Source: a virus. From it: a stretch of DNA of 31,895 bases. The translations under genes were made by a program, and so were the position numbers. The first letter of the stretch is position 1; each line of letters starts with the position of its first letter. The DNA is taken from the IMG/VR virus record IMGVR_UViG_3300025133_003111, positions 1 to 31,895 of that record; one strand, written 5' to 3'. Below the pieces are notes generated by a model. It saw only the letters and a program-made list of their open reading frames with translations, did no database searches and was not told where the DNA came from. Shown here in pieces: positions 14,049 through 22,983 of the stretch.

Positions 14049-14285
14049 GTGTTACACCTATTGTCAGTCCTTATGTGTATGGGAGGAGCACCCCCAACCC
14101 CTCCCCCACCCCCTCCTCCTCCTCCACCTCCCAGCCCTCCAGCTCCTATAGCAAATTTAAGTGCTAAGAGTCCTACAGAAAAAGCAACTACTAAAGCTAA
14201 GACTAGGACATCAAGGAGAGCTACAGGTAAATCGAGGTTCAGGACTCCTGGTGCAGGTGGGCCAACTGGATTGAATATAGGTTAG
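14049..14285 (+). CDS. T7 gp7.3-like tail assembly/virion protein with polyproline run
   Basis: The C-terminal half resembles T7 gp7.3: a basic Lys/Thr/Arg-rich stretch (KAKTRTSRRATGKSRFR) followed by a glycine-rich end GGPTGLNIG, where T7 ends SSGGGINI. gp7.3 is a small virion protein needed for tail assembly and adsorption, encoded just before the portal as here. The N-terminal half differs: a short hydrophobic segment MLHLLSVLMCMGG, then a run of eleven prolines inside a region of about twenty almost pure Pro residues. GTG 14049 follows AGGAG at 14038-14042; ATG 14072 is out of frame. The proline run would slow ribosomes unless EF-P helps. The gp7.3 assignment is inferred from the tail sequence and position. 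Confidence 0.62.
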   Translation: MLHLLSVLMCMGGAPPTPPPPPPPPPPPSPPAPIANLSAKSPTEKATTKAKTRTSRRATGKSRFRTPGAGGPTGLNIG

Positions 14286-14288
14286 ACT

Positions 14289-14807
14289 ATGTGTGATCCA
14301 ATTTCCATTGGTATTGGTATTGGTGCAGCAACTGGAGCTATTGGTGCAGCTGCTACTGGTGGTGATGTATTACAAGGAGCATTAATAGGCGGTGCAATGG
14401 GTGGAGTCACTGGTGGTATGGGTGGCTTAGGTGCTGGCTCTACTGCTTCTGGTATTGGTAGTACTTTAGGTGCTAGTACCTCTACATCTTTTATCAATGC
14501 CGTTGGAAGTAGTGTCACTCAAGCAGGGGCATTAGGATTTGGAGCTATGAGTTTAGGTGGGTCAATGGCTATGGGCATGATGGCTCCTAAAACTCCAGAC
14601 TACTCAGGTTACACTCCTGTTTCTCAGTATGCTCAACAATATAATAGTCAACAAATAGAAACCACAGGTAGTGGTGGTAGACAGGCAGCAGCTTCTTTAG
14701 CTGAGGCTATCCAAAGAAGTAGACAACGTAAACTATCTCAAGAAGACGTGGGTGATCTTAGTATTGACACGTCTGCTTTTGCATCCACAGGACTACAACT
14801 AGCATGA
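14289..14807 (+). CDS. Glycine/alanine-rich putative virion protein
   Basis: A 172-residue protein starting MCDPISIGIGIGAATG. About its first 100 residues are Gly/Ala/Ser-rich and hydrophobic with repeated GG and GA steps, followed by a polar tail with Gln- and Arg-rich helices (QRSRQRKLSQED). Similar MCDP-starting proteins are common next to the portal in T7-like phages and are usually treated as minor virion or internal proteins; T7 gp6.7 is a possible counterpart. Glycine-zipper stretches like these can insert in membranes, so a role in genome ejection is conceivable. ATG 14289 has only a weak ribosome site three bases after the upstream stop. The end overlaps the portal start as ATGA. Confidence 0.6.
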   Translation: MCDPISIGIGIGAATGAIGAAATGGDVLQGALIGGAMGGVTGGMGGLGAGSTASGIGSTLGASTSTSFINAVGSSVTQAGALGFGAMSLGGSMAMGMMAPKTPDYSGYTPVSQYAQQYNSQQIETTGSGGRQAAASLAEAIQRSRQRKLSQEDVGDLSIDTSAFASTGLQLA

Positions 14808-16357
14808 CACAAGAAACTGCACTAAGTAAAAAATATAGTGACCTTGCTGTATTTAGACAGACATTCTTGGAGGAAGCTTGGGATGCAGCTGAGTTAACTT
14901 TACCTTTTATTCTTCCTAGAAATGCTACATACAATCAGACATTACCTACTCCATATCAAGGGGTAGGAGCAAGGGGCATAAATAATTTAACAGCAAAATT
15001 ATTATTGACTTTGTTCCCACCGAATTCTCCATTCTTTAAGTTTCAAATAGATGACTTCACGCTAGAAGAGTTACAACAACAACGTGCTCCGGTAGAAGAA
15101 GGACTGAACTCTATGGAGAGAGCAGTCATGGATGAGATAGAAGGTAAGGCTATGCGTGTACCACTCAATGAGTGTATACGTCATCTACTTATTACAGGTA
15201 ATGCTGTACTCCATGCTGATAAGAACAATGCTATAAGAGTATTTCATTTAGATCAGTATGTAGTTAGACGTGATCCTCAAGGGGTTGTACTAGAGATAGT
15301 AGTCAAAGAACAAATGAGTAGAGAGCTGTATAAAGACTTGTTTAACTCAGCTCCACCTAAAGAAACTGGTACTTCTGCTGATGGTAATGAAAAAGAATTA
15401 AGTCTCTACACTTCAGTTAGACGTGTAGGTGACAAGATAAAAGTAAGACAAGAAGTAAACGATAAAAGAATTCCTGGTACAGACTCTGAGTATCCTGTAG
15501 ATAAAAACCCTTGGTTAGCTTTACGATACAATGCTATTGATGGTGAGGACTATGGACGTGGGTTTGTAGAGGAATATTTAGGTGATCTTAAAACAGTAGA
15601 AGGATTAAGTAAAGCTATCATTGAGGGTACAGCTGCTGCTGCTAAGGTATTGTTCTTAGTTAAACCCAATGGTACTACCAAGATGCGTACTATCAGTAAC
15701 GCACCTAACCTAGCTGTTAGACAGGGTAACAAAGATGATGTCACAGTAGTACAAGTAGAAAAGTTTAGTGACTTCAGAGTAGCAAGAGAAACAATGGAAG
15801 GTGTAGAGCGCAGACTAGCTGCTGCCTTCTTGTTAAACCAAAGTGTACAAAGGGATGCTGAGAGAGTAACCGCTGAAGAGATCCGGTTTCTAGCTAATGA
15901 ACTAGAGACTAGTCTAGGTGGTATCTATAGTCTTCTTTCACATGAACTTCAGTTACCACTAGTCAAACGAATTATAGCAGTCTTGGAAAGAGAAAAGAAA
16001 TTACCTAAGTTACCTGAGGGTACAGTAGAACCTGTGATCATAACGGGGTTTGAAGCACTAGGTAGAGGTAATGATGCCAACAAGCTGGCTACTTTTCTTC
16101 AGACTGCCACACAGATTTTAGGGCCAGAAGCTGTACTAGGATATACTAATGCTAGTGACGTTCTTAAACGTCTAGGAGTAGGCTTTGGTATAGACATGAA
16201 GGGACTCATCAAGAGTGAGGAACAAGTACAACAAGAGAGACAACAAGCCCAACAAGCACAACAACAAGCAGAGATGATGAAAGCTGCTACACCCAATGCT
16301 GTTACACAGGGTGGTGAAATGATTCGACAAGGAGCACAACAAAGTGAGCAGAACTAA
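14804..16357 (+). CDS. Portal protein / head-tail connector (T7 gp8-like)
   Basis: Forms the dodecameric ring through which DNA enters and leaves the head and to which the tail binds. The 517 residues match the T7 gp8 family. The N-terminal helix is followed by LPRNATYNQTLPTPYQGVG and the LTAKLLLTLFPPNSPFF motif. The core is mixed alpha/beta, and the late segment RVTAEEIRFLANELETSLGG is highly typical. T7 gp8 has 536 residues. The C-terminus is Gln-rich (VQQERQQAQQAQQQAE) and probably coiled. ATG 14804 overlaps the previous stop. No terminase is seen in the window, as expected for T7 order. Confidence 0.95.
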   Translation: MTQETALSKKYSDLAVFRQTFLEEAWDAAELTLPFILPRNATYNQTLPTPYQGVGARGINNLTAKLLLTLFPPNSPFFKFQIDDFTLEELQQQRAPVEEGLNSMERAVMDEIEGKAMRVPLNECIRHLLITGNAVLHADKNNAIRVFHLDQYVVRRDPQGVVLEIVVKEQMSRELYKDLFNSAPPKETGTSADGNEKELSLYTSVRRVGDKIKVRQEVNDKRIPGTDSEYPVDKNPWLALRYNAIDGEDYGRGFVEEYLGDLKTVEGLSKAIIEGTAAAAKVLFLVKPNGTTKMRTISNAPNLAVRQGNKDDVTVVQVEKFSDFRVARETMEGVERRLAAAFLLNQSVQRDAERVTAEEIRFLANELETSLGGIYSLLSHELQLPLVKRIIAVLEREKKLPKLPEGTVEPVIITGFEALGRGNDANKLATFLQTATQILGPEAVLGYTNASDVLKRLGVGFGIDMKGLIKSEEQVQQERQQAQQAQQQAEMMKAATPNAVTQGGEMIRQGAQQSEQN

Positions 16358-16583
16358 AGATACAAATAAGAAAGAAAAAGTCAAAGAAAAAGATAAGATA
16401 GCTAGGTCTATTACAAGTAAGGCAGAGCTAAAAGATGCTGAAGTAGTTAGTAAAGTGTTAGAGCAGAAACCTGAAGTTAGGACACAAGGTTCTCTCCCAT
16501 CAACGTACACTAGGATACAGCTACGCAATGGGACAATTAAAGAAACTTATGGAGAACGATATGGCAAACCAACTGACGGTTGA
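16344..16583 (+). CDS. Small basic hypothetical protein between portal and scaffold
   Basis: I do not recognise this 79-residue protein. It opens with a Lys-rich charged stretch (KDTNKKEKVKEKDK), followed by a helix and a C-terminal TRIQLRNGTIKETYGERYG segment that looks folded. GTG 16344 has AAGGAG about nine bases upstream and overlaps the portal gene by 14 bases. Its end overlaps the scaffold start by 23 bases. No other frame fills the roughly 200 bases between portal and scaffold, which supports it. T7 has no direct equivalent here. Confidence 0.6.
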   Translation: MSRTKDTNKKEKVKEKDKIARSITSKAELKDAEVVSKVLEQKPEVRTQGSLPSTYTRIQLRNGTIKETYGERYGKPTDG

Positions 16584-17337
16584 GAGTGAACAAGTAGATG
16601 TAAGTGCTGAAGAAGCACACAATCAAGAGATGATAGACTTGGTGGAAGAGAAGGAAATTACTCCACCAGGAATGGAACCTCAAGATAAGTTTGGTGGTGA
16701 CTATGACAAACTTATGCAGAGCTACCAAGAACTAGAAAAGAAATTAGGTCAACCTGCACAACCTGAAGTAGAAGCTGTAGAATCAGACTTAAGTATACCT
16801 CAAGCTCCTGAAGTAGAAGAAGGTAAGTTTGATATGGCTGCTTTACAACAAGAGTATATGTCTACTGGTGCTTTAACAGATCAAAGTTACAAGCAACTAG
16901 AAGATGCTGGTATCAGTAGAGAGTATGCTGATACATATATTGCTGGAGTCAAAGCTTTAGGTGAACAAATAGGTAACAATGTTAAAGCATCTGTAGGTGG
17001 AGATGCTGAGTATAGCAACATGGTAGAATGGGCTAAGTCTAACTACAGTCCAGAACAAATACAAGCTTACGATAGAGCTGTAAATAGTGGTGATGTTAAT
17101 ACTGCTATTATGGCAGCTAAAGGTTTACGTTCTGATTATACCAACACAGCTGGTAGTGAAGGCACGACTTATGGAGGCACACAAGCTGAACCTGAGGGTT
17201 CAGGAGATGTCTTCAGGTCTAATGCTGAAGTAACTGCTGCTATGAAAGACCCAAGGTATGAGTATGATACTGCTTATAGGCAGGACGTACTAGGTAAATT
17301 AGAACGATCAGATATATTCTCTCAAGGGAGACTATAA
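16561..17337 (+). CDS. Capsid assembly scaffolding protein (T7 gp9-like)
   Basis: Guides assembly of the procapsid and is then released. The 258-residue protein is acidic, especially in the first third, and helical. It has the family-typical ASVGGDAEYSNMVEWAKSNY segment followed by SPEQIQAYDRAVNSGD, then a disordered Gly/Thr/Ser linker and a C-terminal segment DPRYEYDTAYRQDVLGKL that contacts capsid protein in related phages. GGAG at 16551-16554 lies six bases before ATG 16561. An in-frame ATG at 16528 has no ribosome site and would deepen the overlap with the upstream gene. Position between portal and capsid is as in T7. Confidence 0.9.
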   Translation: MANQLTVESEQVDVSAEEAHNQEMIDLVEEKEITPPGMEPQDKFGGDYDKLMQSYQELEKKLGQPAQPEVEAVESDLSIPQAPEVEEGKFDMAALQQEYMSTGALTDQSYKQLEDAGISREYADTYIAGVKALGEQIGNNVKASVGGDAEYSNMVEWAKSNYSPEQIQAYDRAVNSGDVNTAIMAAKGLRSDYTNTAGSEGTTYGGTQAEPEGSGDVFRSNAEVTAAMKDPRYEYDTAYRQDVLGKLERSDIFSQGRL

Positions 17338-17469
17338 GTAGTACTGCTATAAAGTATTTAAACAAGTAAACAGAAGCCAGCTGCGGTTGATAACTTCTAG
17401 TTGAAAGTTAAAGAAAAGTGTAGCTAATTTTGTTAGATACTTTTTATTAATTAAAACTAGGAGAACAGT
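17338..17469. other. 132-base non-coding gap before the capsid gene
   Basis: The second-largest gap between genes in the window. It is AT-rich with no open frame of note. It contains a weak imperfect hairpin (AACTT ... AAGTT with interruptions, near 17392-17409) and an AGGAGA ribosome site just before the capsid ATG. In T7 the strong late promoter phi10 sits exactly here, so a phage promoter is expected, but I cannot identify one because no repeated motif shared with other gaps is visible. Confidence 0.5.
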
Positions 17470-18450
17470 ATGTCAGTTACGAATACTACTGCACCCGTCC
17501 TTACTATGACAAGGACAGGTCAGCAAAACTCTACTGGTGATTCCTCTGCATTATTTCTTAAAGTATATGCAGGAGAAGTATTGACTGCTTTTGAACAAGC
17601 TAGTGTAACTATGGATAAACACGTTATCCGTAGTATCTCTAGTGGTATCTCTGCACAGTTTCCTCTAGTATGGAAAACTGCTGCTACTGAGTATGCCTAT
17701 ATCAATGGCTCAGGTGATACTGGAACTACTGGTATTGAATTGGATGGTACGATCATCCACAAGAACGAGAAGGTCATCTCTATTGATGGTCTCCTCATTG
17801 CTGATCACTTTGTGAACAACCTTGATGAGGCTATGTCTCACTTTGAGGTACGTTCTATTTACGCTAAGGAAGCTGGTATTGCCTTGGGTACACAATGGGA
17901 TCAAAATGTATTACAACAAGGAGTATTAGGAGCACGTTCAGCTACGTTGGTTAGTGGTGGTAATGGTGGTTCTGTACTTACTAACTCTTCTTATGGTACT
18001 TCCGGTGCTACATTAGGTGGTGGTCTGTTTGATGCTGCTGAACAACTGGATGAGAATAATGTACCTGAGAGTGATAGGTATATGTTTGTTCGTCCTGCTC
18101 AGTATTACCTCATGGCTGAGACTACTGACCTGATCAATCGTGATTGGGGTGGACGTGGAGTTTATGCAGAAGGTGAAGTAATGAAGGTAGCTGGTGTTCA
18201 CATTGTGAAGACTAATAACCTACCTATTAGTAATATTAGTTCAGCCCAAGTAACGACACATGATGGTAACTTCAGTACGACTAAAGCACTCGTTATGCAC
18301 AAGTCATCTGTAGCTACTGTTAAGTTGTTGAACCTTGCAGTTGAAACTGAATACAGCATTAAGAATCAGGGTTGGATCATTGTAGCTAAGTATGCAATGG
18401 GACACGGATTTATCCGTCCTGAAGGTTGTGTTGAATTTAAAACCTCATAA
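17470..18450 (+). CDS. Major capsid protein (T7 gp10A-like, HK97 fold)
   Basis: Main shell protein. The 326 residues match the T7 gp10A family: a Ser/Thr-rich N-arm, SSALFLKVYAGEVLTAFEQAS, then the ISSGISAQFPLVWKT beta segment, and the long helix region HFEVRSIYAKEAGIALG. The C-terminal part contains VMHKSSVATVKLLNLAVE. T7 gp10A has 345 residues. A good AGGAGA ribosome site and the long upstream gap fit high expression. No frameshift-extended gp10B form is evident: the stop at 18448-18450 is followed by a new gene with its own ribosome site. Confidence 0.96.
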   Translation: MSVTNTTAPVLTMTRTGQQNSTGDSSALFLKVYAGEVLTAFEQASVTMDKHVIRSISSGISAQFPLVWKTAATEYAYINGSGDTGTTGIELDGTIIHKNEKVISIDGLLIADHFVNNLDEAMSHFEVRSIYAKEAGIALGTQWDQNVLQQGVLGARSATLVSGGNGGSVLTNSSYGTSGATLGGGLFDAAEQLDENNVPESDRYMFVRPAQYYLMAETTDLINRDWGGRGVYAEGEVMKVAGVHIVKTNNLPISNISSAQVTTHDGNFSTTKALVMHKSSVATVKLLNLAVETEYSIKNQGWIIVAKYAMGHGFIRPEGCVEFKTS

Positions 18451-18467
18451 ATTAAAGGAGACAGATT

Positions 18468-19304
18468 ATGGTTGATATTGCTGCTGTAGCTGATCCTTTA
18501 TCAGTTGCTGCCCAAACAGTTACTAATGTATCATTGCATACGGTGTATGCTGATAATGCTACTGTTGGTACATCTTATGAGTTAATGACAAACCTCAATG
18601 CTGATATTACTCAGCTAGGTACAGCTGGAGATGGTATAGAAGTTGTTGGTGGTGATGCTGCTGACGATGGTTCTCCTGCTGGAACTGGTGCTCAGACTGT
18701 AAAGGTCAAAGGATTGGATACTTCTTTTAATATTAAAGAAGCTGATCTGACTTTGAACGGCACAGGTATTGTTGAGCAAGGTGATACCACTTGGACTTTT
18801 GTTAACGAAGCGTACATCACAGCTGCTGGCTCTGGTTTGGCTGCTGCTGGTACGCTAACTTTCTCCAATGATGCTGCTGGAAATAACTTAGGTCTCATAG
18901 AAGCAGGAGACTATGGTATTCATAACTGCTGGTGGAAGATACCAGCTGGACATACGGGATATGTTCATGGCTTTTGGGGAAACGTAACCGCTGTAGCTAC
19001 GTCTGCTGGTGGAGCTTACTTTGCTCTCCAGATTGCTCGACATGGGCTTCAAGGCGCAGCTAGTTCAGAAACTTGGGATACTGTAGCGGAAATGTATGTG
19101 TCTGAACCAGACAATGACATTGCTACAACGTCACAAGTAGTGCCAGGATTCTTTTCATTTCCTGGTAATGTACCTTTTGTTTGTCCAGCTAAATCTATTG
19201 TACGTTTAGCTGCTAAATCTGCAAGTGGGTCTACAGCCTGTACTGGTGGATTTAATATTATGATACAAGGTAGTGGTAGTGGAACTACTGTTACTGAGAG
19301 TTAA
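18468..19304 (+). CDS. Putative capsid-associated structural protein
   Basis: A 278-residue protein rich in Gly, Ala, Thr and Ser, with alternating hydrophobic strands and no long helices, suggesting a beta-sandwich. It has its own AAAGGAG ribosome site 17 bases after the capsid stop and ends just before the terminator, so it is co-transcribed at capsid level. Position and composition suggest a decoration protein or head fibre. The middle part (GIHNCWWKIPAGHTGYVHGFWG) and the end (PAKSIVRLAAKSASGS) look like a jelly-roll similar to those in phage adhesins. I know no T7 counterpart. The role is inferred from context only. Confidence 0.55.
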   Translation: MVDIAAVADPLSVAAQTVTNVSLHTVYADNATVGTSYELMTNLNADITQLGTAGDGIEVVGGDAADDGSPAGTGAQTVKVKGLDTSFNIKEADLTLNGTGIVEQGDTTWTFVNEAYITAAGSGLAAAGTLTFSNDAAGNNLGLIEAGDYGIHNCWWKIPAGHTGYVHGFWGNVTAVATSAGGAYFALQIARHGLQGAASSETWDTVAEMYVSEPDNDIATTSQVVPGFFSFPGNVPFVCPAKSIVRLAAKSASGSTACTGGFNIMIQGSGSGTTVTES

Positions 19305-19310
19305 TCTAAG

Positions 19311-19344
19311 AGGAGCCTAGGGCAACTTAGGCTCCTTGTTTTTT
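19311..19344 (+). terminator. Rho-independent terminator between head and tail genes
   Basis: AGGAGCCTA (19311-19319) pairs perfectly with TAGGCTCCT (19328-19336) across an eight-base loop, giving a nine-base stem that a G-U pair can extend inward. TTG and six T (19339-19344) follow. It lies seven bases after the stop of the capsid-associated gene, the same place as the T7 T-phi terminator after gene 10. It would let capsid-region transcripts end while partial read-through feeds the tail genes. Confidence 0.92.
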
Positions 19345-19357
19345 ATTTGAGGACACA

Positions 19358-19948
19358 ATGACTGATACAAGTAGAACCGTAAGTGCTCTAGTTACTAACT
19401 TGTTTCAAGATGGTCAAGCAGCTGGTTCTATTACACCTCAGGACTTGCGTGATCTTGTTGAGACCTGTCAAGTTAAACAAGGAAGCATCTATTTAAGTAC
19501 AGCTGGATCAACAACGATTTCAGGACAAGCAAACGTAACTCCTTCTTCTTTAACTAACATGGTTGAAGTAACTACAGGTGGTACGTTTACTTTAAGTACA
19601 GCTCCTACTGCTAATGAATTTGATATGAATGCAGATGGACGTTTAAGATATACAGGTACACCTACAACAAATGTAAAGTTTGATTGTAGTGCTATGGTTG
19701 AACTTAATACTTCTGCTGTTAGTAAAGAATTAGTAATGGCAGTAGCTAAAAATGGAACAATAGTTACGGGAGCTAAAATAGGTGGTATTACTCCTTCTGT
19801 AACTGTTAACTCTGTACCTATAGCAGTCTCAGGATTTGCTTCAATGGCAACTAATGATTACCTAAGTGTATTCATTGGTAACGTAGACTCTACTGACAAT
19901 ATTACTTGTCGTATGTGTCAACTAACAGCTCACAGTCTGGTAACTTAA
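19358..19948 (+). CDS. Putative structural protein of the tail/head-fibre type
   Basis: A 196-residue protein beginning with a short helical segment SRTVSALVTNLFQDGQAAGS, then ITPQDLRDLVETC. This N-terminal pattern is seen in several phage fibre and decoration proteins. The rest is beta-rich (TTGGTFTLSTAPTANEFDM and so on) and looks like a TNF-like jelly roll. It is the first gene after the terminator, with GAGG before ATG 19358, and it precedes tail tube A. T7 has no gene at this position, so it may be an added receptor-binding or decoration subunit. Function is inferred from composition and place. Confidence 0.5.
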   Translation: MTDTSRTVSALVTNLFQDGQAAGSITPQDLRDLVETCQVKQGSIYLSTAGSTTISGQANVTPSSLTNMVEVTTGGTFTLSTAPTANEFDMNADGRLRYTGTPTTNVKFDCSAMVELNTSAVSKELVMAVAKNGTIVTGAKIGGITPSVTVNSVPIAVSGFASMATNDYLSVFIGNVDSTDNITCRMCQLTAHSLVT

Positions 19949-19949
19949 A

Positions 19950-20555
19950 ATGGCTTTTATATCCTTAACACCTATGACAGAGCTTGAAGCTGTTAATATA
20001 CTTCTGGCTGCTATAGGTGAAGCTGCTGTATCTAGTCTTGAAACAGCTACTACAGTAGAAGTAACTCAAGCTAAGAAATTGCTTTCTAATGTAAACAGAG
20101 CAGCTCAACAAAAGGGATGGCATTTTAATACAGAGTGGGACGTAGTGTTAACTAGGGATAGTGACAATAGGATTCCACTTAGTGAGTCTATTCTTTCTGT
20201 GTATCAACCGGGCCAACTAATGACCATTAGGGGTAGGTCTGGTAGTATGTATGCTTATGATCTAGATAACAATACTTTTACTTGGACTAAGAATTTAAAC
20301 AATGCTGTTACTATTACCTTACTAGACTTTGTAGATACACCTAATACCTTTAGACAATACGTAACTACTAGAGCTGCTAGGATTTTCCAAGAGGAAATTA
20401 TAGGACAAGTATCAGCTGAAACTGTAAACAGACAAGAAGAAGCAGAAGCCTATGCTGATCTGTTAGATGATGATGCAGAACGATCAGGATTAAACGTAGC
20501 TTATGGGACATTAGATATGTTAAATACGACTCAGCTTCACCGGAAATTATGGTAG
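19950..20555 (+). CDS. Tail tubular protein A (T7 gp11-like)
   Basis: Forms the upper ring of the short tail, binding the portal above and gp12 below, and is an adaptor for fibre attachment. The 201 residues match the gp11 family: MTELEAVNILLAAIGEAAV at the start, the NRAAQQKGWHFNTEW motif, VLTRDSDNRIPL, and a late helix region TTRAARIFQEEIIGQ. T7 gp11 has 196 residues. ATG 19950 lies one base after the upstream stop and has a poor ribosome site, so coupling is likely. The gp12 gene starts immediately after its stop. Confidence 0.93.
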   Translation: MAFISLTPMTELEAVNILLAAIGEAAVSSLETATTVEVTQAKKLLSNVNRAAQQKGWHFNTEWDVVLTRDSDNRIPLSESILSVYQPGQLMTIRGRSGSMYAYDLDNNTFTWTKNLNNAVTITLLDFVDTPNTFRQYVTTRAARIFQEEIIGQVSAETVNRQEEAEAYADLLDDDAERSGLNVAYGTLDMLNTTQLHRKLW

Positions 20556-22982
20556 ATGCCCTTAATTACAGAGCAAATAAGCAATCTAATAAATGGAGTT
20601 TCTCAGCAACCACCTAGTCTAAGACTTGCTTCTCAATGTGAAGTACAAGAGAATGGCATGGTTACTATTGCTGAAGGTCTTAAAAAGAGACCTCCATTAG
20701 AGCACGTTGCTAAGATAACTAATAAGACAGATACAGATGCTAAAGTACATTTCATAGACAGAAGTGATACCGAAAGGTTTGTATTAGTAATGGCTTCAGA
20801 CCAGTTTGATACTGCATTTTCTAGTGATTTTACTGGCACACAAATAGAGCTAACAGATTTAAGTGGTAACTCACAGAGTATAAGTGGTGACACAGGAGAT
20901 GCACTTACATATATTACCACAAGTGATGCTAGGGATAACTTAAGATTATTTACAGTAGCTGATTATACTTTTATATTAAACAAGAATCAGACAGTAGCTA
21001 AGAGTTCTACTGTAAGCTCCTCAAGAGACCCTGAAGGCATTGTTTTTGTAAAGCAAGCCTCCTCTGCCACTACCTTTAAAGTCTTCTTAAATGGAGTCTC
21101 AGTAGGTTCTATATCAGCTGACGCTGATGCTGATACTTTAGTTACAAATGTGGCTACAGCCATGAGTAGTGTTTCTGGTTTTACTGTTACTAAATTTGGT
21201 AGTAGTAATGTTCATGTAACCAGATCAGATGGGGCAGACTTTACGCTTCATGCAGAAGCTCCTGAGGCTAACATGATAGCTATTAAAGATAGTGTAGTAG
21301 ACTTTACAGACCTTCCTGCTAGAACTAAAGATGGTTTTACTATTAAGATTACAGGAGACCCTAGCTCCGGTACTGATGATTACTGGATTAAACATAATAA
21401 CCAAGCTGATGAAGACGTAGGTGAGTGGGTAGAGACTGTAGCACCAGGATTAGCTAATAGCTTAGATGGTACTACCATGCCTCTACAGTTGGTTAGAACT
21501 TCAGAAGACCCTTGGGATGATGCTTTTAGTGCTGACTATGGTGAAACTGTATTCTCTTTATCTACTATTACATGGACAGAGAGACTAGCAGGAGATGAAG
21601 TAACAGCTCCTGATCCTACTTTTGTAGGTGAGACCCTTAATGATATGTTCTTCCACAAGAACAGACTAGGGTTTCTAGCAAATGAAAACATTATATTGTC
21701 TGAGTTAGGTGAGCATTTCAACTTCTATGCTACTACGGCTACTGATCTATTAGATACAGACATGATTGATTTGGCAGCCCCTACTAATAAAGTTAGTATT
21801 CTACATAATGCTGTACCATTCAATGAAGACCTAGTATTATTTAGTGACTTTGGACAGTTTAAGTTGACTGAGTTTGCAGCTGGTGGTCTTACTCCTACTA
21901 ATGCCAAGCTCTCTTTGCTTACTGAGTATGAACATGATAAACTAGTACAACCTGTAGTTAACGGTAGGAAGGTTTACTTCTCTGATGAGAATGATGGCTT
22001 CTCTGTGCTACGAGAGTTCGGTATAGTAGAAGATTTACAAGAAGAAACAGCAGAAAATATTACGTCTCATGTACCTAGTTATATCAAAGGTAAAGGTTTT
22101 GAGATTGTACCTCATGATGACTTTATGTTTATACTGTCTGATGAGAACTTAAATGAAGTATTCTTATACAAGTTTCTCTTTCAACAAGGACAGAAGAAAT
22201 TAAGCTCTTGGTCTAAGTGGAAATTTAAAGATGAAGAAAAAGTAATAGGTATGACCGTAATGGATCATATAGCTTACTTTGTTATTGTTAGACCTGATGG
22301 TACTTATCTAGACAAGATGTCTTTACAAGATGCCAACCTTACAGACTTAACTGAGAGTTCAACTCAATTAAGTTTTAAGGTATTACTAGATAGGGCTGTA
22401 GAACTTACCGGAGTATATAACTCTGGTGCTGATACTACTAGTTGGACATTGCCTTATCCAGATGACTTTGGATCAACTTTCAGAGTAGTCTTAGGAGCAG
22501 CTTGGGAAGGTAAAGAAGGAGCACAAGTACAAGGGTTAACTCAAACTACTGCTACTACAGTAACTGCTACTGGAGATTACTCAGCTGGCTCTGCTTTTGT
22601 AGGTAAGGAATATCAGTTCTTATATGAGTTTACTGAGCCTACTATTAAGACAGAAGTACAAGGAAGACTTAGTTCTTTATCTGGTGGTATACTAAAGATT
22701 CGTAAGTTTAACATTAACTATTTTAAAACTGGTTACTTTGAATTTAAAGTCACAGCTCCTGGTAGAGACGCATTTACCCATAAGTTTACTGGTAGAATAC
22801 TAGGGTCAGCTTTGAATACCATAGGTACTATACCATTTGAAACTGGTAACTTTAAGAAGTTAATACTAGCTGATGCTAAAAGTTTAAAATTAGAAGTTGT
22901 GTCTAACTCATACCTACCACTTGCTCTTACGGGTGCAGATTGGGAAGGTAACTATGTAGTGAGGACAGTAAGCAGGAGATAA
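20556..22982 (+). CDS. Tail tubular protein B, nozzle (T7 gp12-like)
   Basis: Forms the hexameric tail nozzle. The 808 residues match the gp12 family from the first segment, TEQISNLINGVSQQPPSLRL, through the beta-propeller core with FFHKNRLGFLANENIILSE, AAPTNKVSILHNAVPFNE and FSDFGQFKLTE, to a beta-sandwich C-terminal part. T7 gp12 has 794 residues. ATG 20556 directly abuts the gp11 stop. The segment FVKQASSATTFKVFLNGVSV followed by an alternating Asp/Ala stretch is an insert typical of this family's less conserved platform domain. Confidence 0.95.
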   Translation: MPLITEQISNLINGVSQQPPSLRLASQCEVQENGMVTIAEGLKKRPPLEHVAKITNKTDTDAKVHFIDRSDTERFVLVMASDQFDTAFSSDFTGTQIELTDLSGNSQSISGDTGDALTYITTSDARDNLRLFTVADYTFILNKNQTVAKSSTVSSSRDPEGIVFVKQASSATTFKVFLNGVSVGSISADADADTLVTNVATAMSSVSGFTVTKFGSSNVHVTRSDGADFTLHAEAPEANMIAIKDSVVDFTDLPARTKDGFTIKITGDPSSGTDDYWIKHNNQADEDVGEWVETVAPGLANSLDGTTMPLQLVRTSEDPWDDAFSADYGETVFSLSTITWTERLAGDEVTAPDPTFVGETLNDMFFHKNRLGFLANENIILSELGEHFNFYATTATDLLDTDMIDLAAPTNKVSILHNAVPFNEDLVLFSDFGQFKLTEFAAGGLTPTNAKLSLLTEYEHDKLVQPVVNGRKVYFSDENDGFSVLREFGIVEDLQEETAENITSHVPSYIKGKGFEIVPHDDFMFILSDENLNEVFLYKFLFQQGQKKLSSWSKWKFKDEEKVIGMTVMDHIAYFVIVRPDGTYLDKMSLQDANLTDLTESSTQLSFKVLLDRAVELTGVYNSGADTTSWTLPYPDDFGSTFRVVLGAAWEGKEGAQVQGLTQTTATTVTATGDYSAGSAFVGKEYQFLYEFTEPTIKTEVQGRLSSLSGGILKIRKFNINYFKTGYFEFKVTAPGRDAFTHKFTGRILGSALNTIGTIPFETGNFKKLILADAKSLKLEVVSNSYLPLALTGADWEGNYVVRTVSRR

Positions 22983-22983
22983 C

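Noticed and set aside
14282-14518. Minus-strand Pro/Ala/Ile-rich frame opposite the Gly-rich virion gene
   Set aside because: It is the reverse complement of Gly/Ala/Ile codons and has no ribosome site.
18448-18470. Programmed frameshift giving a T7-like 10B minor capsid protein
   Set aside because: No slippery sequence is evident at the capsid stop, and the next gene has its own AAAGGAG ribosome site and ATG.
20523-20533. AATACGACTCA, an 11-base match to the T7 promoter
   Set aside because: It lies inside the tail tube A gene, the bases after it do not match the T7 start region (TATAGGG), no second copy was seen in the gaps, and this polymerase has a different specificity hairpin.
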